DNA of 64,000 nucleotides from Phycisphaerae bacterium (GTDB taxonomy: Bacteria > Planctomycetota > Phycisphaerae > UBA1845 > JAFGLZ01): the NCBI GenBank assembly GCA_016927755.1, contig JAFGLZ010000010.1, positions 44,053 through 108,052 on the forward strand, given 5' to 3'. The position numbers were made by a program, and so were the translations under genes. Under the pieces are notes generated by a model. The model saw only the letters and a list, made by a program, of their open reading frames with translations, did no database searches and was not told the origin of the DNA. This document shows, piece after piece, positions 1-8,338 of this stretch (the stretch's first letter is position 1; every line of letters begins with the position of its first letter).

Positions 1-20
1 CTCGACGTGTCGACCCTTCC

Positions 21-1622
21 CTACCCGAGCCACGTCTCGAGCTGCCTATAGATCATGTACGCCCCGGCCACCGACACCACGAGAATCGCTAGCGCCATCC
101 CGACGTTCCAGACAGCCCGACGGATACCCTCGGGTCGGTCCTGCCCCAGATAGCGTTTGCTGTTCATCATGACGAAAAACGTCACGTACGCGATCGGCAG
201 GAAGAAGAAGCAGATCACCGACGTCGGCACGACCAGCCAGAACGCAAGCTTGCCCCACAGAATCGGCGCCAAGAAGCCGACCGACGGCATCAGAACCCCG
301 ACCTTGTGGAGAGTGCCGTAAGGTTGCGCGCGGCAGATCTCCGTCATGACGAACCCGCTCACCAGCATCAGCATCACGATGCTGCTCACCGTCATCCCGA
401 TGATGCCCAGTCCGAAGACGTAGTGGCTCAGTTGCGCGCCCAGGAACGGCTCGAGCGTCCGCGACATGAACACCGCGTTCTTCATCGAACCCATGAGCTT
501 GCCCGCTTTGTCCTTCAAAGGTCGGATCTTGGCCTGCTGCTCCTCTGCCGACAGGGCCCCATCCGCCTTGACCTTGCCAATCTCCCCCTCGATCTGAGCG
601 ATCTCCGCCTTCAGCGCCGGCATCTTCGGATGCAGCACGTTGGCCGCCGAAATGATGACGAAGCCCGTCGCCAGGACGAACGGCACCATCATCCCGACCC
701 CGAGGTCGAACTTCGCCAGACCGCGATGCTCCCGACCCCAGCCCCTGGCGATCAACGTGTACGGAAACAAGAACGTCATGTTGATGCCCACTGCGTTGGC
801 CGACATCGCGATCAGTACGCCCAAACCGTCCCCGTCCCGGGGAATGTGAAAGCTCGTGAATCCCTTGAGCAGTCTGCCCCAGTCGATTCCCGTCTTGAAC
901 GCCACGATGGCGAAGCACACGACGATGCCCCCCACCATGACCTTCAGCACGTTCTCGAACAATCGAACCCCGCGCGACCCCCTGCTGTAGTTCCACGTCA
1001 CGTACAGCGTCAGCAAGACGATGATCGGCCCGGACAGCACGGCGTAGCCCGCCATCGCTGCCTGCTTGGCATCCGCCGTCTCGCCCGCGAAACCGCGCCC
1101 GAAGCCCACCGCCCACCCGGGGAAGCTGTCCTGACCGGCCGTCAGCATGTCCCCAACCACCGATCCTGCCAGGTTGAACTGTGTGAAGCTCCAGACGACG
1201 CTGGCGATCAGCGACGCCAGCGCCCAGCTCCAGCCCAGCACGGGGTGGGCATACGTGTTGACCGCATGGAAGGGCCGCTTGCCCGTCGACAGCGTCTGAT
1301 AGGCCAGCGCCGACATCATGATCACGCCCAGGAGCATCGCCAGCGGCTGGACCCACAACAGCGAGTAGCCCATCATCGCCCCGGCGAACAAGCTCGAGCC
1401 CGCGCTGCCACCGCCCAGCGTCATCGCGCTCTGCAGCCAGCCGGGCCCGCCCATCTTCAGATAGCCGCCGATACGGGGAATCAAAGGCTTGGCCTCGATC
1501 TCGCGGAGGAGAACCTTCTCTCGCTCCAACGCATCGAGCTCCAACCCGGACCGCGTGCGCGGATCTTGCCGGTCACCCGGATCGTTCCTCGTCTCACCGG
1601 CCGGAGGGGTCGCTTCGGTCAT
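21..1622 (-). CDS. Nramp-family-like metal transporter
   Basis: A 533-residue polytopic membrane protein. A charged cytosolic N-terminus of about 50 residues precedes a GPGWLQSAMTLGGGS stretch, which sits where Nramp transporters carry their unwound first helix. About eleven hydrophobic segments follow, with a charged Lys/Glu-rich loop around residues 340-380. The overall pattern matches the Nramp (NRAMP/SLC11) superfamily. The canonical metal-binding DPGN in TM1 is replaced by GGGS, and the TM6 Met-Pro-His motif is replaced by NMTFLFPY. The substrate therefore may not be Mn2+ or Fe2+, and specificity is not assigned. The ATG is preceded by GAGAGGAACC. The gene is divergent from the GH57 gene and its stop lies at the window edge, so downstream context is unseen. 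Confidence 0.75.
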   Translation of the reverse strand: MTEATPPAGETRNDPGDRQDPRTRSGLELDALEREKVLLREIEAKPLIPRIGGYLKMGGPGWLQSAMTLGGGSAGSSLFAGAMMGYSLLWVQPLAMLLGVIMMSALAYQTLSTGKRPFHAVNTYAHPVLGWSWALASLIASVVWSFTQFNLAGSVVGDMLTAGQDSFPGWAVGFGRGFAGETADAKQAAMAGYAVLSGPIIVLLTLYVTWNYSRGSRGVRLFENVLKVMVGGIVVCFAIVAFKTGIDWGRLLKGFTSFHIPRDGDGLGVLIAMSANAVGINMTFLFPYTLIARGWGREHRGLAKFDLGVGMMVPFVLATGFVIISAANVLHPKMPALKAEIAQIEGEIGKVKADGALSAEEQQAKIRPLKDKAGKLMGSMKNAVFMSRTLEPFLGAQLSHYVFGLGIIGMTVSSIVMLMLVSGFVMTEICRAQPYGTLHKVGVLMPSVGFLAPILWGKLAFWLVVPTSVICFFFLPIAYVTFFVMMNSKRYLGQDRPEGIRRAVWNVGMALAILVVSVAGAYMIYRQLETWLG

Positions 1623-1950
1623 GGTTCCTCTCGTGAGCTGTCTGCTAGGATCGAGTCATGGAAGCTACCGAACGGCATCGCCGCACCGGTGGCGCGGCAT
1701 TGTAAGCCGACGGCGCCGAGTCGGCAAATCCGGATTCCGGTGACCAAAGGTGCCTTTTCGTAGCGCCTTGGGCCGATTCTCTCTGCATCTCACGACGACC
1801 GAAACCCACCGACCATGCCTGTTGTTTCTCCCCTACCAATCGCGTAGACTCTCTGTACGTGACTCCTCTCGGGGCGAGCACGGATGGAAAAGCAGTCAGC
1901 GCGCGTCTCACTTTTTGGGCCGGGTCAGGCCAGCCACATAAGGACTCGAT
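1623..1950. other. divergent intergenic region
   Basis: About 330 bases between the divergent Nramp-like and GH57 genes. It must hold both promoters, but no clear -35/-10 pair, RNA gene or repeat was recognised. A ribosome-binding sequence TAAGGA lies 7 bases before the GH57 ATG. Confidence 0.5.
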
Positions 1951-3207
1951 ATGGCCTCTATCTGCTTCTACTTTCATGTCCACCAGCCGTTTCGGTTGCG
2001 CCGGTACAGCGTCTTCGATTCAGAGAGCAACTACTTCTGGGACTTCAAGAACCGTGAGATCTTGCACAAGGTCGCGCACAAGTGCTACCTCCCGGCCAAT
2101 CAGGTCCTGCTCGACCTGATTCGAAAGCATAACGGGCGCTTCAAGGTAGCCTTCTCCGTCACGGGCGTCATCCTCGACCAGATGGAGCAGTGGGCGCCCG
2201 AGGTCCTGGACAGCTTCGTCGAGTTGGCACGGACCGACTGCGTCGAGTTCGTTGCCGAGACCTACTACCACTCGCTCGCCTTCCTCTACAGCCGGGACGA
2301 TTTCGCCGCACAAGTGGAACTCCAACGCCAGCGCCTCAAGGACCTCTTCGGCCACGAACCCAAGGTCTTCCGCAACACCGAGCTCATCTACAACAACGAC
2401 TTGGCGCAATTCATCGCGCAGATGGGCTTCCACGGCATCCTGGCCGAAGGCGCCGACCATGTCCTCGGCTATCGAAGCCCAACGTACCTCTATCACGCGC
2501 CCAAATGCCCCAACTTGGTGACCTTGCTCAAGCACTACCGACTGAGCGACGACATCGCCTTTCGGTTCGGCAACCGCGGCTGGGAAGAGTGGCCGATGAC
2601 CGCCGAAAAGTTCAGCCGCTGGGTCGACAACGTCAACGGCAACGGATACGTCGTCAACCTCTTCATGGACTACGAGACGTTCGGTGAGCACCAGTGGGCC
2701 GATACCGGCATCTTCGACTTCATGCGATCGCTGCCCGACGTGATCTTCCGACACCCCGACAACGACTTCGTCACGCCGAGCGAGGCCATCCAGCGGTATC
2801 CGGTCTCCGGCGAATTCGACGCCACCCACTGGATCAGTTGGGCCGACACCGAGCGGGACCTCTCCGCCTGGCTCGGCAACGCCATGCAGTCCAACGCGCT
2901 GCACGAGCTGTATCGCATGGAGGCGGCCGTCAAGGCCTCCGGAGACCCCGACGTCATGCGCGACTGGCGGATGCTGCAGACGTCGGACCACTTCTACTAC
3001 ATGTGTACGAAGTACTTCTCCGACGGCGACGTCCACAAGTATTTCAACCCGTATGAGTCGCCCTACGACTCGTACATCAACTTCATGAACGTGCTGGACA
3101 ACCTCCGGAGTCGACTGAAGCCGAAAGGTCGGGCGGTCCCCTGGGTCAGTCGCATGACCGATCAGGATCTGAGCATCCCGGTGAGACCCCCGACCGAGGC
3201 CGTCTAG
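1951..3207 (+). CDS. GH57 family alpha-amylase-type glycoside hydrolase
   Basis: A 418-residue cytoplasmic protein with no signal peptide. It shows the GH57 signature order: HVHQP at residues 9-13, VFRNTELIYNN with the expected nucleophile Glu144, and FMDYETFGEHQW with the expected acid/base Asp240. GH57 enzymes cut alpha-1,4-glucans or transfer glucan chains by a retaining mechanism on a (beta/alpha)7 barrel. The length matches the short GH57 amylases rather than branching enzymes (about 520 or more residues). The gene stands alone, so a role in turnover of an internal alpha-glucan such as glycogen is an inference. The start is supported by AAGGA 7 bases upstream. Confidence 0.9.
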   Translation: MASICFYFHVHQPFRLRRYSVFDSESNYFWDFKNREILHKVAHKCYLPANQVLLDLIRKHNGRFKVAFSVTGVILDQMEQWAPEVLDSFVELARTDCVEFVAETYYHSLAFLYSRDDFAAQVELQRQRLKDLFGHEPKVFRNTELIYNNDLAQFIAQMGFHGILAEGADHVLGYRSPTYLYHAPKCPNLVTLLKHYRLSDDIAFRFGNRGWEEWPMTAEKFSRWVDNVNGNGYVVNLFMDYETFGEHQWADTGIFDFMRSLPDVIFRHPDNDFVTPSEAIQRYPVSGEFDATHWISWADTERDLSAWLGNAMQSNALHELYRMEAAVKASGDPDVMRDWRMLQTSDHFYYMCTKYFSDGDVHKYFNPYESPYDSYINFMNVLDNLRSRLKPKGRAVPWVSRMTDQDLSIPVRPPTEAV

Positions 3208-3378
3208 CCCCGGTCGTGATGAGCCGAACCCTGGGCGCCTGCCCAGACCTCGCGCAAGCGGGTACAATCCCGTATCCGCCCCTCTCGGCTCGAAGGCTCG
3301 AGGCGGCGGCAACGATGCTTTCCAGTCGAGACGGACGTCCGGTGTGACTCGCTCGACGGCGAGAGAGGGAATCCTTCG

Positions 3379-4608
3379 ATGTCTCAGAGAAGCGGTCTGA
3401 ACCTGTCGGTTCGATTCGGCGACGTGGTCCTGAAGAACCCCATCGCGATCGCCTCGGGACCCCTGACGGACAAGTTCACCAAGATCGCCGCAGCCGCCGA
3501 GGCCGGTGCGGGCGCGGTCAGCCTCAAGCTCACGTTCGTGAGCGTCCCCTTCCAGTCGCAGATGCGGACCTTCAGCCTCCCCGGCAACGTCATCATGTCG
3601 CCGACCAACAAGAGACTCGGCATTCAGCAGGCCGAGGAGCTCATGCGGCGGATCAAGGGCGAGCTCGACGTCCCCATGTTTGCCAACTACAGCGCGGTCG
3701 GGGGGGCTCGGGACGAGTGGGAGCTGATGACCGAGCGATTCCTGGACGCCGGCACCGACCTCCTCGAGCCCAACTTCTGCTGCCCGAACCTCGACACCTC
3801 CGACCCCCGCAGCAAGGAGGCCGAGGACCACGGCGGCGCATCCATCGCCGATCATCCCGACGTCTGTGCCGGCCTCGTCGCGACAATGCGCAAGATGACT
3901 GACCGCCCGATCGTGCCGAAGATCATGCCCTCGACCCGAGGAGCCCTGCTCAAGGGCTGCGAGGCGATGCGCCAGGCCGGCGCCGACGGCGTCCACGTCG
4001 TCGGCACCCCCGCCAGCGGACTCCCGCCGCTCCTGGACGACGGAACCCCAGACATGCCCCTCCTCGAAGGCATCCCACAAGGCTCGACGAACGGTTCGGT
4101 CTGTCGATACGCCACCTACCTCTCGGTCGCCCAGGTCGCCCAGACCGTCGACATCCCCGTCATCGGATCCGGCGGGCTCGACACGTGGCACGACGTCGTC
4201 GACGCGATCATGTGGGGCGCCACCGGCGTCGGCATCTGCAGCGCGATCATGTGGAACGGCTGGGAGGTCGTCGGTCGCATGCTCACCGGCATCGAGGACT
4301 ACCTCGAGCGGCGAGGGCTCTCGTCGCTCGACGAAATCCGGGGCCTCGCCCTGTCGAACTTCACCACGCCCGACAAGGTCGCCCTCGTCGACGGACACGC
4401 CGTCGTCGACGAGGAGATCTGCATCGGATGTGGCCGGTGCCTCAAGCCAGGCCACTGCGAGGCCATCGCCATGACCGACGACGACAAGGCCCGAGTCGAT
4501 CCCGATGAGTGCATCGGCTGCGGCGTCTGCCGATCGCTCTGCCCGGTCGGGGCGATCAGCTACAAGGTCAAGGAGAAACCCGAAGTCGCCGAGGTGCCCG
4601 CTCGATGA
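3379..4608 (+). CDS. PreA-like dihydroorotate/dihydropyrimidine dehydrogenase-family protein with C-terminal ferredoxin domain
   Basis: A 409-residue protein. Residues 1 to about 335 form a class I dihydroorotate dehydrogenase-type FMN barrel (NPIAIASGPL near the N-terminus, KIMPSTRG for the FMN/substrate lysine, VIGSGG for phosphate binding). Residues 340-395 carry two ferredoxin motifs, CIGCGRCLKPGHC and CIGCGVCRSLCP, the first with unusual spacing of its last Cys. This is the architecture of the PreA subunit of NAD-dependent dihydropyrimidine dehydrogenase. In the loop where that enzyme has its catalytic Cys (a GLACGQDPE-type stretch), the by-eye equivalent is GGASIADHPD, without the Cys, so pyrimidine reduction is doubtful. 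It overlaps the next gene by ATGA and probably forms a complex with it. The operon also encodes PduS- and PduT-like proteins. Confidence 0.85.
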   Translation: MSQRSGLNLSVRFGDVVLKNPIAIASGPLTDKFTKIAAAAEAGAGAVSLKLTFVSVPFQSQMRTFSLPGNVIMSPTNKRLGIQQAEELMRRIKGELDVPMFANYSAVGGARDEWELMTERFLDAGTDLLEPNFCCPNLDTSDPRSKEAEDHGGASIADHPDVCAGLVATMRKMTDRPIVPKIMPSTRGALLKGCEAMRQAGADGVHVVGTPASGLPPLLDDGTPDMPLLEGIPQGSTNGSVCRYATYLSVAQVAQTVDIPVIGSGGLDTWHDVVDAIMWGATGVGICSAIMWNGWEVVGRMLTGIEDYLERRGLSSLDEIRGLALSNFTTPDKVALVDGHAVVDEEICIGCGRCLKPGHCEAIAMTDDDKARVDPDECIGCGVCRSLCPVGAISYKVKEKPEVAEVPAR

Positions 4609-5906
4609 ACCGTCACCCGAGTCGAGAGTCCTACACGCTCGTCGAGGCCGTCAACGAGGCCAGACGATGCCTGCAATGCGACGACCCCCTCTGCAACAAG
4701 GGGTGCCCCGCCGAGGTCGACGTCCGCGAATTCGTCGGCTCCCTCGCCACGGGCAACTTCACCGCCGCGATCCGGGCGCTCAAGTGCCGCAACACGCTCC
4801 CGCTTTCCTGCGCGTATGTCTGCCCGGTCGAACGACAGTGTGAAGAGCATTGCCGCAACACCAATCTCAACTATCCCATCACCATCGCCCGACTCCAGCG
4901 GTTCGTCAGCGAGTACGCCCTGGCAAACCGGGTACTCCGCCATACGCCCGCCTCGCCGACCGGACATCGCATCGCCGTCATCGGCGCAGGCCCCGCGGGC
5001 TTGGCCGCCGCCGCCGACCTTAGGCTCACCGGACACGACGTCGTCGTCTTCGAGGCCAGCGACCGCCTGGGCGGCATGCTCACCGGAGCCATCCCCGACG
5101 ACCGACTCCCCCCCGACGTCGTCCGTCGCGAGGTGGCCGAAGTCGAGCAGCTCGGCGTCGAGATCCGTCGCGGCCAGACCATCACCGATCTCGACGCCCT
5201 CCTCGGTGAAGGCTTCGCCGCCGTCTTTATCGGCGTCGGACTCTGGTCCTCAGCCCGCCTGCCCATCAAGGGCAGTGACTTGGGCGGCATTCAGGGCGCC
5301 CTCGAGTTCCTGGAGGCTGCCAAGGATTCCAGCGGCGATCTGCCGACCGTCGGAAGACGCGTTCTCGTCATCGGCGGTGGCAGTGTCGCGATGGACGCCG
5401 CGCGCGTCGCCTACCGGCTCGGTGCCGAGCAGGTCGAAATCGCCAGCCTCGAATCGCCCCACGAGATGCCCGGCACCCGAGAGGAGATCGGCCACGCCTG
5501 GGAACTCGGAGTGATCTTCCATAGTCGCGTCCGTCCGCTATGCTATCTCGGAGGCGATGGACGCGTTTCCGCCGTCGAGTTCGTCCGGATCGAGTGGCGA
5601 GAGCCCGGCCGGTTCACCCCGGACAACGCCGTGGACCGCCCCGGAACCGAATTCCGTCTGCCCGCCGACAAGGTGGTCGAGGCGATCGGACAGCGCCCCG
5701 GCCAGGCCGCCCAGGCCCTGCTGAAAGGCCTGAACGTCGAGCGAGGTCGACTCCTCGTCGATCGGGAAACGATGATGACCTCCCGTGCGGGCGTCTTTGC
5801 CGCCGGAGACATCGTCGCTGGCGGAGGAACGACCGTGGTCCGAAGCATCTGGGAGGCCAAACGGGCCGTCGCCGGAATCAACGCGTACTTGGAGACCGCT
5901 CACTAG
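4605..5906 (+). CDS. PreT/GltD-like FAD-NAD(P)H oxidoreductase with N-terminal Fe-S domain
   Basis: A 433-residue protein of the glutamate-synthase small-subunit/PreT family. Residues 15-110 hold the helical 4Fe-4S domain with CLQCDDPLCNKGCP and CAYVCPVERQCEEHC. GAGPAGLAAAADL near residue 125 is the FAD Rossmann motif, GGGSVAMDAA is the NAD(P)H motif, and AGVFAAGDIVAGGGT is the C-terminal FAD motif. Such subunits take electrons from NAD(P)H and pass them through Fe-S clusters to a partner, here most likely the PreA-like barrel just upstream. The ATG at 4605 overlaps the upstream stop, with GAGGTG 8 bases before it. An in-frame extension from 4509 is only a reading of the upstream gene in another frame. 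Confidence 0.88.
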   Translation: MNRHPSRESYTLVEAVNEARRCLQCDDPLCNKGCPAEVDVREFVGSLATGNFTAAIRALKCRNTLPLSCAYVCPVERQCEEHCRNTNLNYPITIARLQRFVSEYALANRVLRHTPASPTGHRIAVIGAGPAGLAAAADLRLTGHDVVVFEASDRLGGMLTGAIPDDRLPPDVVRREVAEVEQLGVEIRRGQTITDLDALLGEGFAAVFIGVGLWSSARLPIKGSDLGGIQGALEFLEAAKDSSGDLPTVGRRVLVIGGGSVAMDAARVAYRLGAEQVEIASLESPHEMPGTREEIGHAWELGVIFHSRVRPLCYLGGDGRVSAVEFVRIEWREPGRFTPDNAVDRPGTEFRLPADKVVEAIGQRPGQAAQALLKGLNVERGRLLVDRETMMTSRAGVFAAGDIVAGGGTTVVRSIWEAKRAVAGINAYLETAH

Positions 5907-5972
5907 ACAACGGACCCCGCCACCCATCGAGGGCAATGACGCCCCTCGGGTGGCCTTGCGATTGACGGTGCA

Positions 5973-7277
5973 ATGACAGCAATCACGACTGAACGGATCG
6001 CCGCATGCGGCGTGGTCGGCGCGGGCGGGGCCGGTTTCCCCACCAGCGTCAAGCTCGGCGGCAAGGCCGAGGTCGCCATCCTCAACGCGGCCGAGTGCGA
6101 GCCCCTCCTCCACAAGGACAAGGAGCTCCTCCGAGCCTACGGCGCCGACGTCCTCGCCGGCCTGGCCACCGCCATGCGACTGACCGGCGCCACGCGCGGC
6201 ATCGTCGGCATCAAGGGCAAGTACACCGACGTCATCGAGCAGCTCACGCCCCAACTCCCCGCGGGAATCGAGATCAAGACGCTGGGCGATAGCTATCCGA
6301 CCGGCGACGAGTTCATCCTCGTCTATGACTGCATCGGCCGCATCATCCCGCCCGGCGGCCTGCCCCGCGACGTCGGCGCCGTGGTCGTCAACGTCGAGAC
6401 CGCGATGAACGTCGCCCGCGGCGAGCCCGTCACGAAAAAGTTCCTCACCGTCGCCGGCGCCGTCGCAGAGCCCGTCACCATCGGCGTCCCCGTCGGCGTC
6501 ACCTTCGCCGAGTGCCTCGCCCTCACCGGCGGCGCCACGACCGATCGCCCGGTGGCCCTCGTGGGCGGGGCGATGATGGGCAAGCTCGCCCGATCGCTCG
6601 ACGACACCGTCACCAAGACCACCGGCGGACTCATCATCCTGGACGAGTCGCACCCCCTCATCCGCCGATACCGGAACGACTGGCCCGTCATCCGTCGAAT
6701 CGGTGCCGCCGCCTGTGATCAGTGCAGCTTCTGCACCGAGCTGTGCCCCCGATACCTTCTCGGTCACCCCATCGAGCCCCACAAGGCGATGCGGTCGCTC
6801 GGCTTCAGCCTCGCCGGAGAGGCCAACGTCATCGGCACCCTCTACTGCTGCGAGTGCAACCTCTGCACCATGTACTCCTGCCCGGAGGACCTCGACCCCA
6901 AGAACGTCTGCAGCCAGAACAAGCAACGGCTCATGAAGGACCGGCCCAAGGTCAAATTCGAGACCAACCCCAATCGGGCCAACCTCCACCTCGACAACCG
7001 TCGTGCGCCGATCAAGCGGCTCATCGCCAAGCTTGGGCTCGCCGGATTCCGAAACGTCGGCCCGCTCATCGCCGAGACCGTCGCCCCGCGACGGGTCGTC
7101 CTGCCGACCAAACAGCACGTCGGCGCGCCCGCCGAGCCCGTCGTCAAGGTCGGCGATCACGTCAACGTCGGCGACGTCGTCGCCCGGCCCGCCGAGGGCG
7201 CCCTCGGAGCCGTCATCCACGCCAGCATCGCCGGTCGGGTTCGAGCCGTCGACGGCAGTATCGTCATCGAAGCGTAG
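5973..7277 (+). CDS. pduS-like: PduS-like (RnfC-type) Fe-S flavoprotein
   Basis: A 434-residue protein. The N-terminal GVVGAGGAGFPTSVKLGG and AECEPLLHKD motifs are typical of the FMN/NADH-binding fold shared by RnfC, NuoF and PduS. A SLBB-like segment follows at about residues 150-210. Two 4Fe-4S motifs, CDQCSFCTELCP and CCECNLCTMYSCP, lie at about 250-310. A C-terminal barrel-sandwich domain ends with VGDHVNVGDVVARP. PduS is the NADH-dependent corrinoid reductase associated with propanediol microcompartments and contacts the shell protein PduT. The neighbouring pduT-like gene makes the PduS assignment stronger than RnfC. The gap from the previous gene is 66 bases. No corrinoid enzyme is nearby, so the electron acceptor is unknown. 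Confidence 0.85.
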   Translation: MTAITTERIAACGVVGAGGAGFPTSVKLGGKAEVAILNAAECEPLLHKDKELLRAYGADVLAGLATAMRLTGATRGIVGIKGKYTDVIEQLTPQLPAGIEIKTLGDSYPTGDEFILVYDCIGRIIPPGGLPRDVGAVVVNVETAMNVARGEPVTKKFLTVAGAVAEPVTIGVPVGVTFAECLALTGGATTDRPVALVGGAMMGKLARSLDDTVTKTTGGLIILDESHPLIRRYRNDWPVIRRIGAAACDQCSFCTELCPRYLLGHPIEPHKAMRSLGFSLAGEANVIGTLYCCECNLCTMYSCPEDLDPKNVCSQNKQRLMKDRPKVKFETNPNRANLHLDNRRAPIKRLIAKLGLAGFRNVGPLIAETVAPRRVVLPTKQHVGAPAEPVVKVGDHVNVGDVVARPAEGALGAVIHASIAGRVRAVDGSIVIEA

Positions 7278-7296
7278 CACCAGGAGATCAGACGGA

Positions 7297-7851
7297 ATGT
7301 TGCGATCCATCGGAATGGTAGAGCTCACGAGCGTCGGCATCGGATGCCTGGTCGAGGACACCATGCTCAAGGCCGGCGCTGTCGAGCTGGTCCTGGCCAG
7401 AACGATCTGCAGCGGAAAATACATGGTCGTGGTCTCCGGGGACGTCGCGGGAGTCCGGGCCGCCGTGGAGGCCGGCATGGCCGCCAGCCAGGAAGGCCTC
7501 ATCGACCATCTCGTCATTCCCAGCGTCCACGAAGCCGTCTTCCCCGCTATCGGCGGCTCCGTCGCCCTCGATCCCTCCGAAATGGGCGCGCTGGGCATCG
7601 TGGAAACCTACTCCGCCGCGGCCGCCATCGAAGCCGCCGACGCCGCCGCAAAGGCCGCCTCCGTCACTCTCTTCCGGATCCACCTCGCCATGGCCCTCGG
7701 CGGAAAGGGCTTCGTCCAAATGACCGGCGCCGTCGCCGACGTCGAGGCCGCCGTCGAGGCTGGCGCCGCCGTCGCGCGAAACCGCGGCCTCCTCGTCAGC
7801 GAGGTCGTCATCCCCCGACCCCAAAAAGAACTGTTCGCCGAGTACATCTGA
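7297..7851 (+). CDS. pduT-like: PduT-like tandem-BMC microcompartment protein
   Basis: A 184-residue protein of two BMC domains (about residues 1-90 and 95-184). Each has a GxVE or GIVETYS-type first strand and a GDVAGVRAAVEAG or GAVADVEAAVEAG helix. PduT trimers use Cys38 from each subunit to hold a 4Fe-4S cluster in the pore, and counting from the ATG at 7297 places a cysteine (RTICSGKY) exactly at residue 38. The start follows AGGAGATC, which rules out the longer upstream reading. It is the last gene of the operon after pduS-like. No hexameric BMC-H or pentameric vertex gene is in the window, so it is either a satellite of a distant shell locus or a non-shell electron relay. Confidence 0.92.
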   Translation: MLRSIGMVELTSVGIGCLVEDTMLKAGAVELVLARTICSGKYMVVVSGDVAGVRAAVEAGMAASQEGLIDHLVIPSVHEAVFPAIGGSVALDPSEMGALGIVETYSAAAAIEAADAAAKAASVTLFRIHLAMALGGKGFVQMTGAVADVEAAVEAGAAVARNRGLLVSEVVIPRPQKELFAEYI

Positions 7852-8338
7852 CCCCGCCGCCTGACCGATAAGATCCCCCCGCGCGCCGCCTCACCGCCCC
7901 TTTGGCGAAATGGATAAGCTTTCGATTTGTCCCCCGACGAATCGAATCGTATGTTCCCACCAGTCAATCCGCGTCGTTCACCTCGGAGGCCAAGCCAGAG
8001 CTCCTTTCATCCAGGTAAGGGGGGCCCGCAACGCGTGGAGAAGGTCGGCTCACGTCCGCCAGGAGGGGAGCGATCGACGGCAGTCCGTCATGACGCCGTC
8101 GTCCCGCGTCCTCGGCAGGGGTAAGAGCCGGGCCGAATGGGTTTTGTAGGTGGCAGACGGATCGCGCCAGCGAGCCGGTCTCGACACGAGTGCCAAAACA
8201 CCGAAGGGACAACACTCGCACTCGTCCGAACCGCGCATCGGAGCCGACCGCGCGCACGCCGCGCGGAGCTCCCCAGCCCCCTACAGACACCAACGGCTTC
8301 AGTGGGGTAACGAAGCGCCGTGTCATTGGGGAAAGGCC
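7852..8338. other. unassigned intergenic region
   Basis: About 490 bases between the redox operon and the lipoprotein gene. Open frames here are short and lack a convincing start. No tRNA, known riboswitch or terminator was recognised. GGGGAAAGG lies just before the ATG at 8339. Confidence 0.4.

Noticed and set aside
2020..4455. Very long minus-strand open frame opposite the GH57 and PreA-like genes
   Set aside because: It spans two well-supported plus-strand genes and encodes a low-complexity, Val/Gly/Asp-rich product without motifs. High GC creates such antisense frames throughout the window (for example 5538-7598, 11593-12909, 15751-17190, 46068-48518 and 49877-51253 on minus; 26809-28731, 29021-31183, 33389-35848, 35866-38382 and 40560-43412 on plus).
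7297..7851. Complete microcompartment operon
   Set aside because: Only a PduT-type tandem-BMC protein is present. No hexamer or vertex shell gene and no signature enzyme lie in the window.
8150..8338. N-terminal extension of the metalloprotease frame
   Set aside because: The extension is charged and without motifs, and would bury the signal peptide and lipobox. The ATG at 8339 has a ribosome site and starts exactly at the signal sequence.
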